A stretch of DNA of 64,000 nucleotides from Pseudomonas sp. PD9R (GCF_019200975.1 NZ_JAHTMR010000012.1:62001-126000), one strand, 5' to 3'; shown: positions 1 through 8,818, numbered from the stretch's first letter. Notes: a model not told the origin generated them from the sequence alone. Translations and numbers: made by a program.

Positions 1-55
1 GGCAAAAAAGGTCACCCTATACGAGCTGGGTCGCTGAATCAAAGGTTGGTGAAAA

Positions 56-135
56 TCAAAAGATCGCAGTCTGCGGCAACTCCTACATAGAAATTCGATC
101 ACTGTAGGAGCTGCCGCAGGCTGCGATCTTTTGAT
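56..135. repeat. REP inverted pair, GCTGCCGCAGGCTGCGATCT class
   Basis: Two copies of the REP core face each other (about 57-87 and 103-134), separated by about 15 bases, so the pair can fold into a long hairpin. The left copy has diverged slightly. It lies just downstream of the cheV stop codon, a usual place for such elements in P. fluorescens relatives. The first 55 bases of the window hold nothing recognisable. Confidence 0.9.
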
Positions 136-154
136 GTTGCTTTGCCGCTTGTAA

Positions 155-1090
155 TCAGGCCGGCACGGCGTCGAGCATCAAGCGCTGGCGCACCACATCA
201 ACGAGTTTGTCCGGCTGGAACTTGGACAGGAAGTTGTCGCAGCCGACCTTCTTCACCATCGAGTCGTTGAAGCTGCCGGACAAGGACGTGTGCAGCACCA
301 CATACAGGCCACGCAGACGCGGGTCGTTACGGATTTCGGTGGTCAGGCGATACCCATCCATTTCCGGCATTTCTGCGTCGGTAAAGATCATCAGCAGTTT
401 ATCGGTCATGTTGACTCCGGTATCGGCCCAGGCCTTGAGCATGTTCAGTGCCTTCAAGCCGTCGCTGGCAATGTGCATCTTGACGCCCAACTGCCCGAGG
501 GTGTCGCGCAGTTGGGCCAGGGCCACATTCGAATCATCCACCAGCAGCACTTCACGGCCTCGGGCGCGTTCCAGCACCGGGTCGTCCAGTTTGTCGCGGG
601 ACACCTTGGCGTTGTACGGGACAATTTCGGCCAGGACTTTTTCCACGTCGATGATTTCAACCAACTGATCGTCGACCTTGCTGATGGCCGTCAGGTAATG
701 CTGGCGACCGGCGCTGGCCGGCGGCGGCAGAATCGCTTCCCAGTTCATGTTGACGATGCGGTCCACGCCACCCACCAGGAACGCCTGCACCGAACGGTTG
801 TACTCGGTGACAATGATCGTACTGTTCGGACCCGGAATCAGTGGGCGCATACCGATGGCCTGGGATAAATCGATCACCGGCAGGGTCTGGCCACGCAGGT
901 TGACCACACCGCATACGAACGGATGGCGCTGGGGCATCAAGGTCAGCTTCGGCAGTTGCAGGACTTCTTGCACTTTAAAGACGTTGATCGCAAACAATTG
1001 CCGTCCGGCGAGCCGGAACATAAGAATTTCCAGGCGATTCTCACCTACCAATTGCGTACGTTGGTCTACCGTATCGAGAATGCCGGCCAT
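155..1090 (-). CDS. cheV: Chemotaxis protein CheV (CheW-receiver fusion)
   Basis: This 311-residue protein has an N-terminal CheW-like domain (about 20-155) followed by a response-regulator receiver (about 178-300). The receiver keeps the acidic pair at D185/D186, the phospho-acceptor D238 in FTDAEMPEMDG, and a late lysine in FLSKF. Proteins of this build couple chemoreceptors to CheA and adjust signalling by receiver phosphorylation, working at the cytoplasmic receptor array. The ATG start is preceded by AGGAG at 8 bases. The gene stands alone, ends in a REP pair, and has no other che gene beside it, as is common for the several CheV paralogues of pseudomonads. The family call is firm; which receptor it serves cannot be seen. 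Confidence 0.93.
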   Translation of the reverse strand: MAGILDTVDQRTQLVGENRLEILMFRLAGRQLFAINVFKVQEVLQLPKLTLMPQRHPFVCGVVNLRGQTLPVIDLSQAIGMRPLIPGPNSTIIVTEYNRSVQAFLVGGVDRIVNMNWEAILPPPASAGRQHYLTAISKVDDQLVEIIDVEKVLAEIVPYNAKVSRDKLDDPVLERARGREVLLVDDSNVALAQLRDTLGQLGVKMHIASDGLKALNMLKAWADTGVNMTDKLLMIFTDAEMPEMDGYRLTTEIRNDPRLRGLYVVLHTSLSGSFNDSMVKKVGCDNFLSKFQPDKLVDVVRQRLMLDAVPA

Positions 1091-1552
1091 TCAATGACTC
1101 CTGGTCTTGTTCTGATGAATTCACTAATAGAGGGTTATCGGCTGTTTTGGCTGTAGCTTGACCCCTTGTAAAATGCCACCCCAAAACATTGATGTCACAT
1201 TAACATCATGCTTTACTGGCGTTGTGATTTCACCTGCTACACTTCTTCGGCGCGACCACAGTTTGCGCGTTAGGTTCCGCAACATAAGGGATTCCCCTAG
1301 CAACAATCAGGTACAACCTGATATTCGCAATATCCAATAGCCATTAATGTGACGCCATTCTCATTGCATGAATGGAGTCAGGCTTTTGTGTGCGATCGCA
1401 GGTAAGTGGCCAGCCGCCCTCTCAAACTCCCCAACCTGTATACAAGCCGGTAGGGCTGCGATCTCACGACGAAATGGTTACGTCGGGACGCTGATCGTCC
1501 ACGTCGACACGCACGACATCCCCTCATTAGTCATGACGTTGTGGAGATAAGC
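1091..1552. other. 462-base intergenic region, no gene seen
   Basis: This stretch separates the divergent cheV and HPt-like genes and must hold both promoters. A 6-bp inverted repeat (TGATGT-N7-ACATCA) lies near 1190-1208. The short open frames here lack ribosome-binding sites and family resemblance, so none is called. Confidence 0.5.
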
Positions 1553-2023
1553 ATGCCGAACAATCGTACCGAGTGGGCAAAGCGTGTCCCGGAGTTTCTC
1601 GTCGAAGCTGAAACCCTCCTGGCAAAAACCGAGGAATGCCTGAGTCATTTGCAATTGATCAGCAATGACAAGGACGCCATCGATTGCATGCTCAGCACTC
1701 TCCTCAAACTGGCTAACAAGGCAGATGCCCTCGCCCTGGCCGCTGTTTCGGAGTTTTCGCTGCACATACATGGCTTGCTCAACCATGCGCAGGGTCACAT
1801 GGATCTGCACAACGAAGCCTTGAGCGCGCTGAAGAATTGCCTGACATTGATCGCCTGGCAGCTTGAGCTCATCGACCAGCAAACCGGCCAGCTCAGCCTT
1901 GATGAAAGTGAGCAGACCACCCTGATCGAAGCGTTTGCCTTTCAGGTTGGCCAAAGTCAGTTTCGACCTCCGGTTAGTACTAAACCGTTCACACTCGTTT
2001 CCTATGCGGAGCGGCAGGCTTAA
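1553..2023 (+). CDS. Hypothetical protein with a degenerate HPt-like helical fold
   Basis: A 156-residue, wholly helical cytoplasmic protein with no signal peptide. The ATG at 1553 has GGAG 6 bases upstream; the in-frame GTG at 1541 overlaps that site and is unlikely. Around residues 48-75 the pattern (STLLKLANKADALALAAVSEF, then a helix ending near HIHGLL) resembles the helix of histidine phosphotransfer domains, but the usual HxLKG histidine appears to be missing. It precedes a sensor kinase and NarL-type regulator on the same strand, 425 bases away. A role in phosphorelay or as an inhibitory partner is only an inference; the safe label is conserved hypothetical. Confidence 0.75.
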   Translation: MPNNRTEWAKRVPEFLVEAETLLAKTEECLSHLQLISNDKDAIDCMLSTLLKLANKADALALAAVSEFSLHIHGLLNHAQGHMDLHNEALSALKNCLTLIAWQLELIDQQTGQLSLDESEQTTLIEAFAFQVGQSQFRPPVSTKPFTLVSYAERQA

Positions 2024-2448
2024 AGCGACAAAAGCCGTTTCATGCTGCGAATCTTATTGCTCTGTTAACTCAATAAGTTGAGCCAACATACGTCGCAATT
2101 GAATACTGCATACCTATTAACGACAACTCGAAACAAATAACTCTTCCTTTCGACAACAGACGATTTGGGCGGACTAGGGTTTTGCCTGGTATGAAAAGAC
2201 CAAAACCATAGCCAATCGACTTCTTTTCAGCGACAACAAGCAGATTTTTTCCAATGTGGAACTATCGTCCACCTGGCTAATTTCCTGACTCTCTGGACAT
2301 ATATCACAAGCGCGACCAACGGTATCTTAAGTGCTATTATGCCGCCCATTAGTTGGCGTCAAATAATGGCAGCGTGATTGCAGACGGCTTTAGTCCGATC
2401 AAGTTCCAGGCTGGATTTCCTGTTCAGAAGTACGCCCCGTTGAAATCG
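2024..2448. other. Leader region of the kinase gene; start codon uncertain
   Basis: No convincing gene is present. It is more A+T-rich than its flanks. TATTAT at 2335-2340 could be a -10 box, but no good -35 sits at the right distance. A short hairpin (CTCAA-TAAG-TTGAG) follows the upstream gene. The kinase frame stays open up to 2353, so part of this stretch may be coding if a TTG or GTG start is used. Confidence 0.4.
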
Positions 2449-3423
2449 ATGCCTGATACTACAAAACATAGGCCCGTCAACCTGCATGACCGGTCTGCCC
2501 GCAGCGAACATCCATTGGCTCCATCCGCTATGTACGCCAGTCTCAAGTCAATCGCCATGTGGCCACCTTCCCGAGAGAACGCTCGCCGGTTCACATTGTT
2601 GCTGTGTGCCTGCTCGACGCTTGGCAGCCTGCTGGTCTATGGCCTGTCCATTCGTCTGCCGCTGAGTTTGCTGGTACTCGACATCGCTGCGCTGAGCTGC
2701 GTCTGGGTGCAATATCGCCTGTCGCGTAAATCGATCAAATTTCAACCTCAAGAACTGGCTGACCGTTTGCTCCAGGTTCAGGAAACTGAACGTCACCGAC
2801 TCAGCCGGGAACTGCACGACGACATCGGTCAGCTGCTGACTGCGGCAAAACTTCAAAGCGACTGGCTCAAACGCCGGATGCCACAGGAGCTGCAGGAACA
2901 ATGTTCGGTGCTGTGCGATACGCTGGACGAAACCCTCGCCAAAGTTCGCGACGTCTCGGCCATTCTCAACCCCCGGCAATTGACCAGCCTGGGGCTCGAA
3001 GCCAGCCTGCGCGCGCACTTGCTCAAGACGTTGACCAATACTTCGGTGCACTGGAGCCTGGAATGCCATCAACGCCTGACTGGCATCCCGGAAGAAATGG
3101 CCGTGGCCGCCTTCCGCATTACTCAGGAAGCAGTTACCAACATACTGCGGCATGCCCAAGCGAAAAACCTGCTGGTCTGCCTCCAGCGTTTGCCACAAGG
3201 CCTGACCCTGCTGATCAGCGACGACGGACAAGGTTTCGCGCCAGCGACAGATCCTGGTCGCGAGGGGCAACGCGGAATGGCCGGCATGTCGGAGCGGATT
3301 GCTCAATTAGGCGGTACATTGACCGTTACCAGCGAACCGGGCAAAGGCACTCAAATCGAAGCCCTCTTCCCTTGGGCACCGCGCGCGCTCGAACGGGCCA
3401 GTACAGATAAGGTTATCCATTGA
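2449..3423 (+). CDS. Sensor histidine kinase, NarX/DegS (HisKA_3) type
   Basis: From the ATG at 2449 the protein has 324 residues: a short N-terminal stretch, two hydrophobic segments (about 49-90) that anchor it in the inner membrane, a HisKA_3 dimerisation helix with the phosphorylated histidine at H123 (SRELHDDIGQ), and a C-terminal HATPase domain with N-box (EAVTNILRHA) and G-box (DDGQGFAP). Almost no periplasmic domain exists, so the signal may be sensed in the membrane or through a partner. The frame extends upstream to a TTG at 2353, and the ATGs at 2530 and 2557 are also possible; none has a strong ribosome-binding site. The stop overlaps the start of the next gene by 4 bases, so kinase and regulator are co-translated. 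The stimulus is unknown. Confidence 0.85.
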   Translation: MPDTTKHRPVNLHDRSARSEHPLAPSAMYASLKSIAMWPPSRENARRFTLLLCACSTLGSLLVYGLSIRLPLSLLVLDIAALSCVWVQYRLSRKSIKFQPQELADRLLQVQETERHRLSRELHDDIGQLLTAAKLQSDWLKRRMPQELQEQCSVLCDTLDETLAKVRDVSAILNPRQLTSLGLEASLRAHLLKTLTNTSVHWSLECHQRLTGIPEEMAVAAFRITQEAVTNILRHAQAKNLLVCLQRLPQGLTLLISDDGQGFAPATDPGREGQRGMAGMSERIAQLGGTLTVTSEPGKGTQIEALFPWAPRALERASTDKVIH

Positions 3424-4079
3424 CTTGTAACTTACTCCTGGTGGATGACCACTCACTGATCAGGGCTGGCGTGCGTGCCTTGGTGCTGGACCTTCCTGGC
3501 TACGCGGTCATCGGTGAGGCCAACGACGGCTCGCAATTGCTCGAGATGGTCGAGCATCTGTCCCCGGATATCGTGCTGCTGGATATTTCCATGAAGCAGA
3601 CCGGTGGACTTGAAGCCATGCAGCAACTCAAGCGGATCAGACCGCAGAGCAAGGTGCTGATCCTGTCGATGCACACGGACCCCGCAATCATCATGCAGGC
3701 GCTGGAGTCGGGTGCGCATGGCTATCTGCTCAAGGACACCACGGCCACCGAACTGGAGCATGCGCTGGAAGCGTTGCGTAATAACGAACGCTACCTGAGC
3801 CCGGCCATCGCCCATACCGTCATCACCCAGGCACTGACCCGCAACCAGAAAAACCAGCCGGAGTCCGCGGACTCGCACAACCTGACAGCCCGCCAGCTGG
3901 AAATCCTGCGTTTGATCGTTCGTGGGAAATCCACCCGGGAAATCGCCAATGGCCTGGGCCTGAGCGTGAAGACTGTCGAAACCCATCGCTCGCAGATTAT
4001 GAAACGGCTACAGATTTACGATGTGGCAGGTCTGGTGCTTTTCGCTGTGCGCGAGCAGATCATCAGCCTGGACGATTGA
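3420..4079 (+). CDS. Two-component response regulator, NarL/LuxR family
   Basis: A 219-residue regulator with a receiver domain (about 3-120; acidic pair at D9/D10, phospho-acceptor D55) and a C-terminal LuxR-type helix-turn-helix (about 148-210, LTARQLEILRLIVRGKSTREIA). It is the evident partner of the HisKA_3 kinase whose stop codon it overlaps. The TTG start has AAGG 7 bases upstream, inside the kinase gene. The usual MPGMSG after the aspartate reads MKQTGG. Its last 17 bases overlap the convergent yegS gene, with no terminator between them. Target genes cannot be told from the sequence. Confidence 0.9.
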   Translation: MTCNLLLVDDHSLIRAGVRALVLDLPGYAVIGEANDGSQLLEMVEHLSPDIVLLDISMKQTGGLEAMQQLKRIRPQSKVLILSMHTDPAIIMQALESGAHGYLLKDTTATELEHALEALRNNERYLSPAIAHTVITQALTRNQKNQPESADSHNLTARQLEILRLIVRGKSTREIANGLGLSVKTVETHRSQIMKRLQIYDVAGLVLFAVREQIISLDD

Positions 4080-4974
4080 CGGTCACGCTCAACAACGGCG
4101 AATGCTCAGGCAAATGCACCAGTAACGCTGCCGGCCGCGCCGAGAACCGCAGGTTGTTGCCTTCCAGCGGTTCACCATCAAGATTGATGCAGAGACCCTC
4201 GGCAACCTTGATCTCGACCCATGGCAGGCGTGCCCGCACGAACATGTTGTCGATGCCAAAGCCGTCGGCCAGCAGGTTTTTCAAGGTGCCCACCACTTCC
4301 TGCGGTGCCGGCAAAATACTGACATCGAGCAGCCCGTCGTCCGCCAGTGCCTGCGGACACAGCACATGACCACCGCCAGCCTGCCGGCCATTACCGATGC
4401 CCAAGGCCAACAGGTCACCACTCCACTGAAAACCCGGTCCATGCAATTCGCCATAAGCCGCGTGCAATTCACTGAAGCGTGACAGGCCGGTGAACAGATA
4501 AGCCGCACCGCCGAGGATTTTTTTCAGGTCTTCGGAAGTATTGGCGGTGACCTGACTGCCAAAACCACCTGTGGCCATGTTCAAAAACACCTGCCCGTCG
4601 ACCTCCCCCAGATCGATAGCGCGCGGCGTAACGTCCAGAAGATCCAATGCCAGGGCGGGCTCCAGAGGCACTCCGGCAGCGCGTGCAAAATCGTTGGCGG
4701 TTCCCAGAGGCATCAGCACCAGACTGGCCCGCGTCGATTGCGCAGCCATGGCCTCGGCGATATCGCGCAAAGTGCCGTCGCCACCACCGGCGACAATTTG
4801 TCGATAACCTGCCGCCAGCGCTTCATTCACCAGTCGCTGTGCGTCACCGGCCTCCCAGGTGACTCGAACAGCCAGCTCCCATCCCTGTTTGCGCTTGCTT
4901 TCGACGGCAGCGCGAACCTCCTCATTGAGCGACTGCTTGCCGTGCAAAATCACCAGCGCCTTGCGTTCACTCAT
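4063..4974 (-). CDS. yegS: Lipid kinase YegS-like
   Basis: A 303-residue cytoplasmic enzyme of the diacylglycerol-kinase catalytic family. The nucleotide-binding motif GGGDGTLRDI (about 63-72) and the following PLGTANDFARA block are intact, as is the C-terminal beta-domain typical of YegS (about 300 residues). E. coli YegS phosphorylates phosphatidylglycerol in vitro; the natural substrate in Pseudomonas is not established. The ATG start has GGGAG 7 bases upstream. It converges on and overlaps the upstream response regulator gene by 17 bases. Single-gene unit with its promoter in 4975-5120. Confidence 0.9.
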   Translation of the reverse strand: MSERKALVILHGKQSLNEEVRAAVESKRKQGWELAVRVTWEAGDAQRLVNEALAAGYRQIVAGGGDGTLRDIAEAMAAQSTRASLVLMPLGTANDFARAAGVPLEPALALDLLDVTPRAIDLGEVDGQVFLNMATGGFGSQVTANTSEDLKKILGGAAYLFTGLSRFSELHAAYGELHGPGFQWSGDLLALGIGNGRQAGGGHVLCPQALADDGLLDVSILPAPQEVVGTLKNLLADGFGIDNMFVRARLPWVEIKVAEGLCINLDGEPLEGNNLRFSARPAALLVHLPEHSPLLSVTVNRPG

Positions 4975-5123
4975 TTTGTCACTCCCAGTATTGAATGGCG
5001 TATGGGAGATGTTGACCGCGTTACACCGGATAAAAGTCGCAGGAAACTGAATTAATTCAAGGACAGCAGTGCTGAGTCCTACACGGCGGGATTTTTCTTA
5101 CAAAACGTGAGGAATCGGCTCAA

Positions 5124-5151
5124 TTGACCAAAAAGTGTGATTGGTACACTT
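5124..5151 (+). promoter_or_regulatory. Candidate promoter/operator with AAGTGT-N7-ACACTT repeat
   Basis: A perfect 6-bp inverted repeat occupies 5133-5138 and 5146-5151. It lies beside TTGACC (5124-5129), about 50 bases before the small membrane protein gene. The spacing to a possible -10 (TACACT) is only 15, so promoter function is uncertain; a regulator site is equally possible. Confidence 0.3.
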
Positions 5152-5200
5152 TGGTGTCGACGGTTTTCAATGATCAGCAGGACAAACACAAGGATGTGCC

Positions 5201-5512
5201 ATGCAAAGCCATGACCTCAGGCTACCGGTGTTTCCGGTCGCACCGCTCGCAGAGAATCGGGCCAACCAACAGGCTGAAATAAACAACAGCGCAAAACCCA
5301 ATGGAGAAGTTGATATGGAACCTCGCGTCATTGAGCTGGAGACCCACCTCAAGTACATCCGAAGAGACATGGAAGAAGTTCGCAGCGATGTCAAATCCAT
5401 CAAGCACAGACTTGCCTATTCGGCGGGTGGCACGGTGGTAGTGCTCGGACTACTCGGCTGGATCGCCAATAGTAGGTTCGATCAGCTCGTGACTCTGCTC
5501 CTGGCTCATTGA
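5201..5512 (+). CDS. Small coiled-coil, single-pass membrane protein (hypothetical)
   Basis: 103 residues, or 65 if translation begins at the internal ATG at 5315. Both starts have good ribosome-binding sites (AAGGA at 6 bases for 5201; GGAG at 8 bases for 5315). From the internal start the protein is a short amphipathic helix with heptad character (IELETHLKYIRRDMEEVRSD) followed by one membrane segment (about 72-92) and a short tail. This build recalls the haemolysin/holin-associated XhlA family, a structural likeness only. It is followed by a hairpin terminator shared with moeA. Function unknown. Confidence 0.7.
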   Translation: MQSHDLRLPVFPVAPLAENRANQQAEINNSAKPNGEVDMEPRVIELETHLKYIRRDMEEVRSDVKSIKHRLAYSAGGTVVVLGLLGWIANSRFDQLVTLLLAH

Positions 5513-5522
5513 TCTGCCATGA

Positions 5523-5555
5523 ACGCAAAACCCGGTTAGATCAACCGGGTTTGCG
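5523..5555. terminator. Bidirectional intrinsic terminator
   Basis: Near-perfect hairpin (ACGCAAAACCCGGTT / AACCGGGTTTGCGT) in the 62-base gap between two converging genes, the coiled-coil membrane protein and moeA. T/A runs are short, so the strength is uncertain. Confidence 0.7.
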
Positions 5556-5574
5556 TGGCAAGATTACAACGGCG

Positions 5575-6801
5575 TCAGCCCAGGACTTCACTCAACGGAA
5601 TGAAATACACACTGTCACCTGCAACCAGCGTGCGATCCTCCAGCACTTCAACCAACCCATCGGCCCACGCGGCGCTGCGAAGTACACCTGAACTCTGATT
5701 TTTGTAGATGATTGCCCGACCATGTTCCAGGCGACCGCGCAAATACTCGCGTCGATTGCCAGCTTTCGGCCAGTCAAATCCTGCCTGCACTTGTACGGTC
5801 AGGGGCTCAACGTCTTTAACGCCCTGACGCCGCAAAAGATATGGGCGAGTCAACAAGGCAAAGGTCACCAGCGTCGACGCCGGATTACCCGGCAAGCCGA
5901 TGACCGGCACACCGCGAAAATGCCCGAATGTCAGCGGTTTACCCGGTTTGATGGCGAGCTTCCACAACGTCAACTCACCCTCTTCCCGCAAGGCAATGCC
6001 CAAAAAGTCTGCCTCTCCCACCGATACGCCACCAGTCGAGAGAATCAGATCGACGTCTTTCAATTCGCCAAGGCGAGCACGCGTGGTGATCAGGTCATCC
6101 GGCAGGATACCGGCATCGATTACTTCACAGCCCAAGCGCTGCAACCAACTGCAGAGCAACACACGATTGCTGTTATAGATCTGCCCTGGCCCCAACGGCT
6201 GACCCGGCTCAATCAATTCGTCCCCGGTAGACAGTACGGCAACACGAACCTTGCGAATCACGTCCAGTTCGGCGCGGCCCAATGAGGCAGCCAGGCCCTG
6301 CTCGATCGGCCCCAGACGCGTGCCCGCTGGCAAAATCAATTCGCCGACTGTGGTTTCCTGGCCTTGTGGACGGATGTTTTGTCCAGCGGTCATGGTTTCG
6401 GTGAAACGTACTCGCTCATCTGCCTGGACCTCGGCGTTTTCCTGCATCTCGACGCAATCAGCACCGGCCGGAACAGGCGCCCCGGTGAAGATTCGTGCAC
6501 AGGTACCCGGCTGCAAGGGATCGGGTGCCTGACCGGCAAAAATCTTCTGACTGACAACCAGAGGCTCTCCGGTCCAGTCGGCCAGGCGCAAGGCGTAACC
6601 ATCCATGGCACTGTTGGGCCACGGCGGCAGATCAAGCGTCGACACCAGATCATCGGCCAGTACGCGGCCCTGAACTTGCGCCAATGACAAGCGCTCACGG
6701 TCAACTATTCTTGAGGCGTCAGCCATTTCCAACAAACGTGCCAGCGCCACCTCGACCGGCATCAAACTGCCGGACTTGCCTGGCTTACCCGCGGGATTCA
6801 C
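5575..6801 (-). CDS. moeA: Molybdopterin molybdotransferase MoeA
   Basis: A 408-residue MoeA, the usual length. It inserts molybdate into adenylylated molybdopterin in the last step of Moco synthesis. Visible family marks are the N-terminal MDGYALR block (about 66-72), the MoCF/MogA-like domain with STGGVSVGEADF (about 255-266), and the KPGKPLTFG and GLPGNPAST loops. The GTG start lies inside moaB, overlapping its end by 17 bases, so the two are translationally coupled. A shared terminator follows. P. aeruginosa has more than one moeA copy; this one lies with moaB and mobA, the copy often numbered moeA2. Confidence 0.95.
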   Translation of the reverse strand: MNPAGKPGKSGSLMPVEVALARLLEMADASRIVDRERLSLAQVQGRVLADDLVSTLDLPPWPNSAMDGYALRLADWTGEPLVVSQKIFAGQAPDPLQPGTCARIFTGAPVPAGADCVEMQENAEVQADERVRFTETMTAGQNIRPQGQETTVGELILPAGTRLGPIEQGLAASLGRAELDVIRKVRVAVLSTGDELIEPGQPLGPGQIYNSNRVLLCSWLQRLGCEVIDAGILPDDLITTRARLGELKDVDLILSTGGVSVGEADFLGIALREEGELTLWKLAIKPGKPLTFGHFRGVPVIGLPGNPASTLVTFALLTRPYLLRRQGVKDVEPLTVQVQAGFDWPKAGNRREYLRGRLEHGRAIIYKNQSSGVLRSAAWADGLVEVLEDRTLVAGDSVYFIPLSEVLG

Positions 6802-7324
6802 AGGGTGCCGCCTGTTTCAGATGTGGTACGAAGTTGCAGGGACGATGGCGCGAATCCAGTTGCTCGCCAAGAATGCCGTCCCAACCGGTGCGTACCGCAT
6901 TGGTAGAGCCTGGCAAGCAGCAAACCAGCGTGCCGTTGGCCAGCCCGGCCAAGGCACGGGACTGAACCGTAGAGGTGCCAATGTCCGCTACCGAAATCTG
7001 CCGGAACAGCTCGCCAAAACCATCGACTTGTTTGTCGAGCAGGCAGCTCACCGCTTCCGGAGTGCTATCACGACCGGTGAAACCGGTGCCGCCGGTGATC
7101 AGGACCACCTGCACGACATCGTCGGCAATCCAGTTGGCGACTTGCGCGCGAATTTTGTAGAGGTCATCTTTGAGCAGCACCCGGGAGGCCAGGTTATGAC
7201 CTGCGGCCGTCAAGCGGTCGACGAAGACCTGACCTGAGGTGTCAGTTTCCAGGGTACGGGTATCGCTGACTGTCAGCACCGCGATGTTGAGCGGCGCGAA
7301 AGGTACATCAGCCTTGGCTTTCAT
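6785..7324 (-). CDS. moaB: Molybdenum cofactor biosynthesis protein MoaB
   Basis: A 179-residue MogA/MoaB-family protein that adenylylates molybdopterin before MoeA acts. The family signature runs from AVLTVSDTR (about 16-24) to LITGGTGFTGRDSTPEA (about 73-89), and the C-terminal LPGSTNAVR loop is present. It is the first gene of a moaB-moeA operon, overlapping moeA by 17 bases, and is divergent from mobA across 90 bases that must contain both promoters. Confidence 0.95.
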   Translation of the reverse strand: MKAKADVPFAPLNIAVLTVSDTRTLETDTSGQVFVDRLTAAGHNLASRVLLKDDLYKIRAQVANWIADDVVQVVLITGGTGFTGRDSTPEAVSCLLDKQVDGFGELFRQISVADIGTSTVQSRALAGLANGTLVCCLPGSTNAVRTGWDGILGEQLDSRHRPCNFVPHLKQAAPCESRG

Positions 7325-7414
7325 AGGCTCGTCCAGTTGTAGGAGAAACAGCCCGGTGTTATATCACAGCGCCCCATTTTTTCGCCGCTCCCCCTTGTCG
7401 AATGGAAACCTGCC

Positions 7415-8014
7415 ATGACATCAAATCAGTTGCCACCCTGTTCCATTCTGCTCCTGGCAGGCGGTCGCGGCCAACGCATGGGGGGCCAGGACAAAGGTCT
7501 GCTGGATTGGCATGGCGAACCGCTGATTGCGCACCTGCATCGCAAGACGCGCCCGCTGAGCGATGATCTGATCATTTCCTGCAACCGGAACCTGGAAAAA
7601 TACGCGCCCTACGCCGACCAATTGGTCCATGACGACGAAGGCGACTTTCCCGGGCCATTGGCCGGTATTCGTGCGGGACTGAAAGCGGCTCGCCACTCGC
7701 ATCTGCTGGTCTTGCCGTGTGATGTACCGCGCATTGATGCAGCCTTGCTGACCAGCATGCGTGAAACCGCCAACCAGCATCCCGACAGACCGTTGATGCT
7801 GCGCCATGACGAACACTGGGAACCGTTACTGTGCGTCATCCCCGTGACACTACGTGCTGATTTCGAAACCGCGTGGAACGAGGGTGAACGCAGCCCGGGT
7901 CGCCTGATGCGCAAGCTGGGCGCTACTGCGTTGCAGTGCCCCGACAACGACCCACGCCTGGCCAACCTCAACACACCGGAACTGTTAAGCAGTCATCACA
8001 CTGTGTCAGACTGA
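7415..8014 (+). CDS. mobA: Molybdenum cofactor guanylyltransferase MobA
   Basis: A 199-residue GTP:Mo-molybdopterin guanylyltransferase that attaches GMP to Moco to make the bis-MGD form used by DMSO-reductase-family enzymes. The nucleotide-binding motif LLAGGRGQRMGGQDKGLL (about 12-29) is intact, as are the FPGPLAGI and PCDVPRI (metal-binding) motifs. It is divergent from moaB-moeA, giving a compact late-Moco cluster. ATG start; the upstream ribosome-binding site is weak. Confidence 0.95.
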   Translation: MTSNQLPPCSILLLAGGRGQRMGGQDKGLLDWHGEPLIAHLHRKTRPLSDDLIISCNRNLEKYAPYADQLVHDDEGDFPGPLAGIRAGLKAARHSHLLVLPCDVPRIDAALLTSMRETANQHPDRPLMLRHDEHWEPLLCVIPVTLRADFETAWNEGERSPGRLMRKLGATALQCPDNDPRLANLNTPELLSSHHTVSD

Positions 8015-8092
8015 ATATACCCAAGGAACTTGCACGCGCTGCATACGTCTCAAGCTCAGTAACCAAAAGAATTCTATTTCGGAGACACACTC

Positions 8093-8314
8093 ATGACTCA
8101 ACGGACCCTGGCCACTTTCATGCTCGCACTGGGCCTCGCTACCCTCGCCGGTTGCGCATCGCCTACAGTGATCACCTTGAATGACGGTCGCGAAATCCAG
8201 GCCGTCGACACGCCTAACTACGACAAGGATTCGGGTTTCTACGAATTCGAACAACTGGATGGCAAACAGACCCGCATCAACAAGGATCAAGTGCGTACCG
8301 TTAAAGAGTTGTAA
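8093..8314 (+). CDS. YgdI/YgdR-family lipoprotein (DUF903)
   Basis: A 73-residue lipoprotein. It has a hydrophobic signal ending in the lipobox LAGC (C21), and a mature part with the small SH3-like YgdI fold (VITLNDGREIQ ... TRINKDQVRTVKEL). It probably sits in the outer or inner membrane facing the periplasm; E. coli homologues have no settled role. The ribosome-binding site GGAG precedes the ATG. It is followed by a strong terminator, so it ends a unit that may start at its own promoter or at mobA. Confidence 0.9.
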   Translation: MTQRTLATFMLALGLATLAGCASPTVITLNDGREIQAVDTPNYDKDSGFYEFEQLDGKQTRINKDQVRTVKEL

Positions 8315-8337
8315 TCAGCGCGGCGATCACCAGATAC

Positions 8338-8369
8338 AAAAATGCCCCGACTGTCGGGGCATTTTTTTA
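8338..8369 (+). terminator. Intrinsic terminator after the YgdI-like gene
   Basis: AAATGCCCCGAC / GTCGGGGCATTT stem with a two-base loop followed by seven T residues. The A-rich left side also lets it serve the converging small secreted protein gene. Confidence 0.9.
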
Positions 8370-8399
8370 ACCGAAGTAATCAAAACGGCATTTGCGCCA

Positions 8400-8678
8400 T
8401 TACGGGTTCGGTTCGTTGTTCAGTTTATCCGCGCGAGCCAACGCTTGCGTGGCTTCAGTGACGCATTTCTTCTCATCCCCGGCGTTCTTGGATGCCTCAG
8501 CGCTCGCCATCAACCGCTTGATCTCCATCGTCGTGTTTTCAGAGGTCGCCGGCAGACTGGTGACTTTGTCCTTGAGTTCCTGAAGCTTGGTAGTGCAGAG
8601 ATTGTTGTCTGCGGCGAATGCCGGAGAGGCCAACATTGCAGCGCAAATGAACATTCCAGCAAAAGCGGTACGTTTCAT
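8400..8678 (-). CDS. Small secreted helical protein, hypothetical
   Basis: 92 residues with a clear signal peptide (about 1-22, cleavage after AFA) and a mature part of about 70 residues that is helical and charged. Two cysteines (in NLCTTK and KKCVTE) could form a disulphide in the periplasm. The ATG has GGAG upstream. No family with a known activity is recognised. It is a single-gene unit between two terminator/promoter gaps, and the length and composition suggest a soluble periplasmic protein. Confidence 0.8.
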   Translation of the reverse strand: MKRTAFAGMFICAAMLASPAFAADNNLCTTKLQELKDKVTSLPATSENTTMEIKRLMASAEASKNAGDEKKCVTEATQALARADKLNNEPNP

Positions 8679-8818
8679 GGGTGTCTCCTTGAACGGAAAG
8701 ACTCGGTACTGTGCCGAGGTTGAAAGCCACGTTCGCGAGGCCTGATCAACTGACTATAGACCTGCCCATAAATTCGATCTCTTTTGCAACGCCTGCAGAA
8801 TAAAACGCCTCTTGATCA

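Noticed and set aside
207..868. Long open frames on the plus strand opposite cheV
   Set aside because: They are shadows of the CheV frame, without ribosome-binding sites or family resemblance.
1158..1340. A 60-codon frame in the cheV upstream gap
   Set aside because: No ribosome-binding site and no protein-like pattern; it is best read as noncoding.
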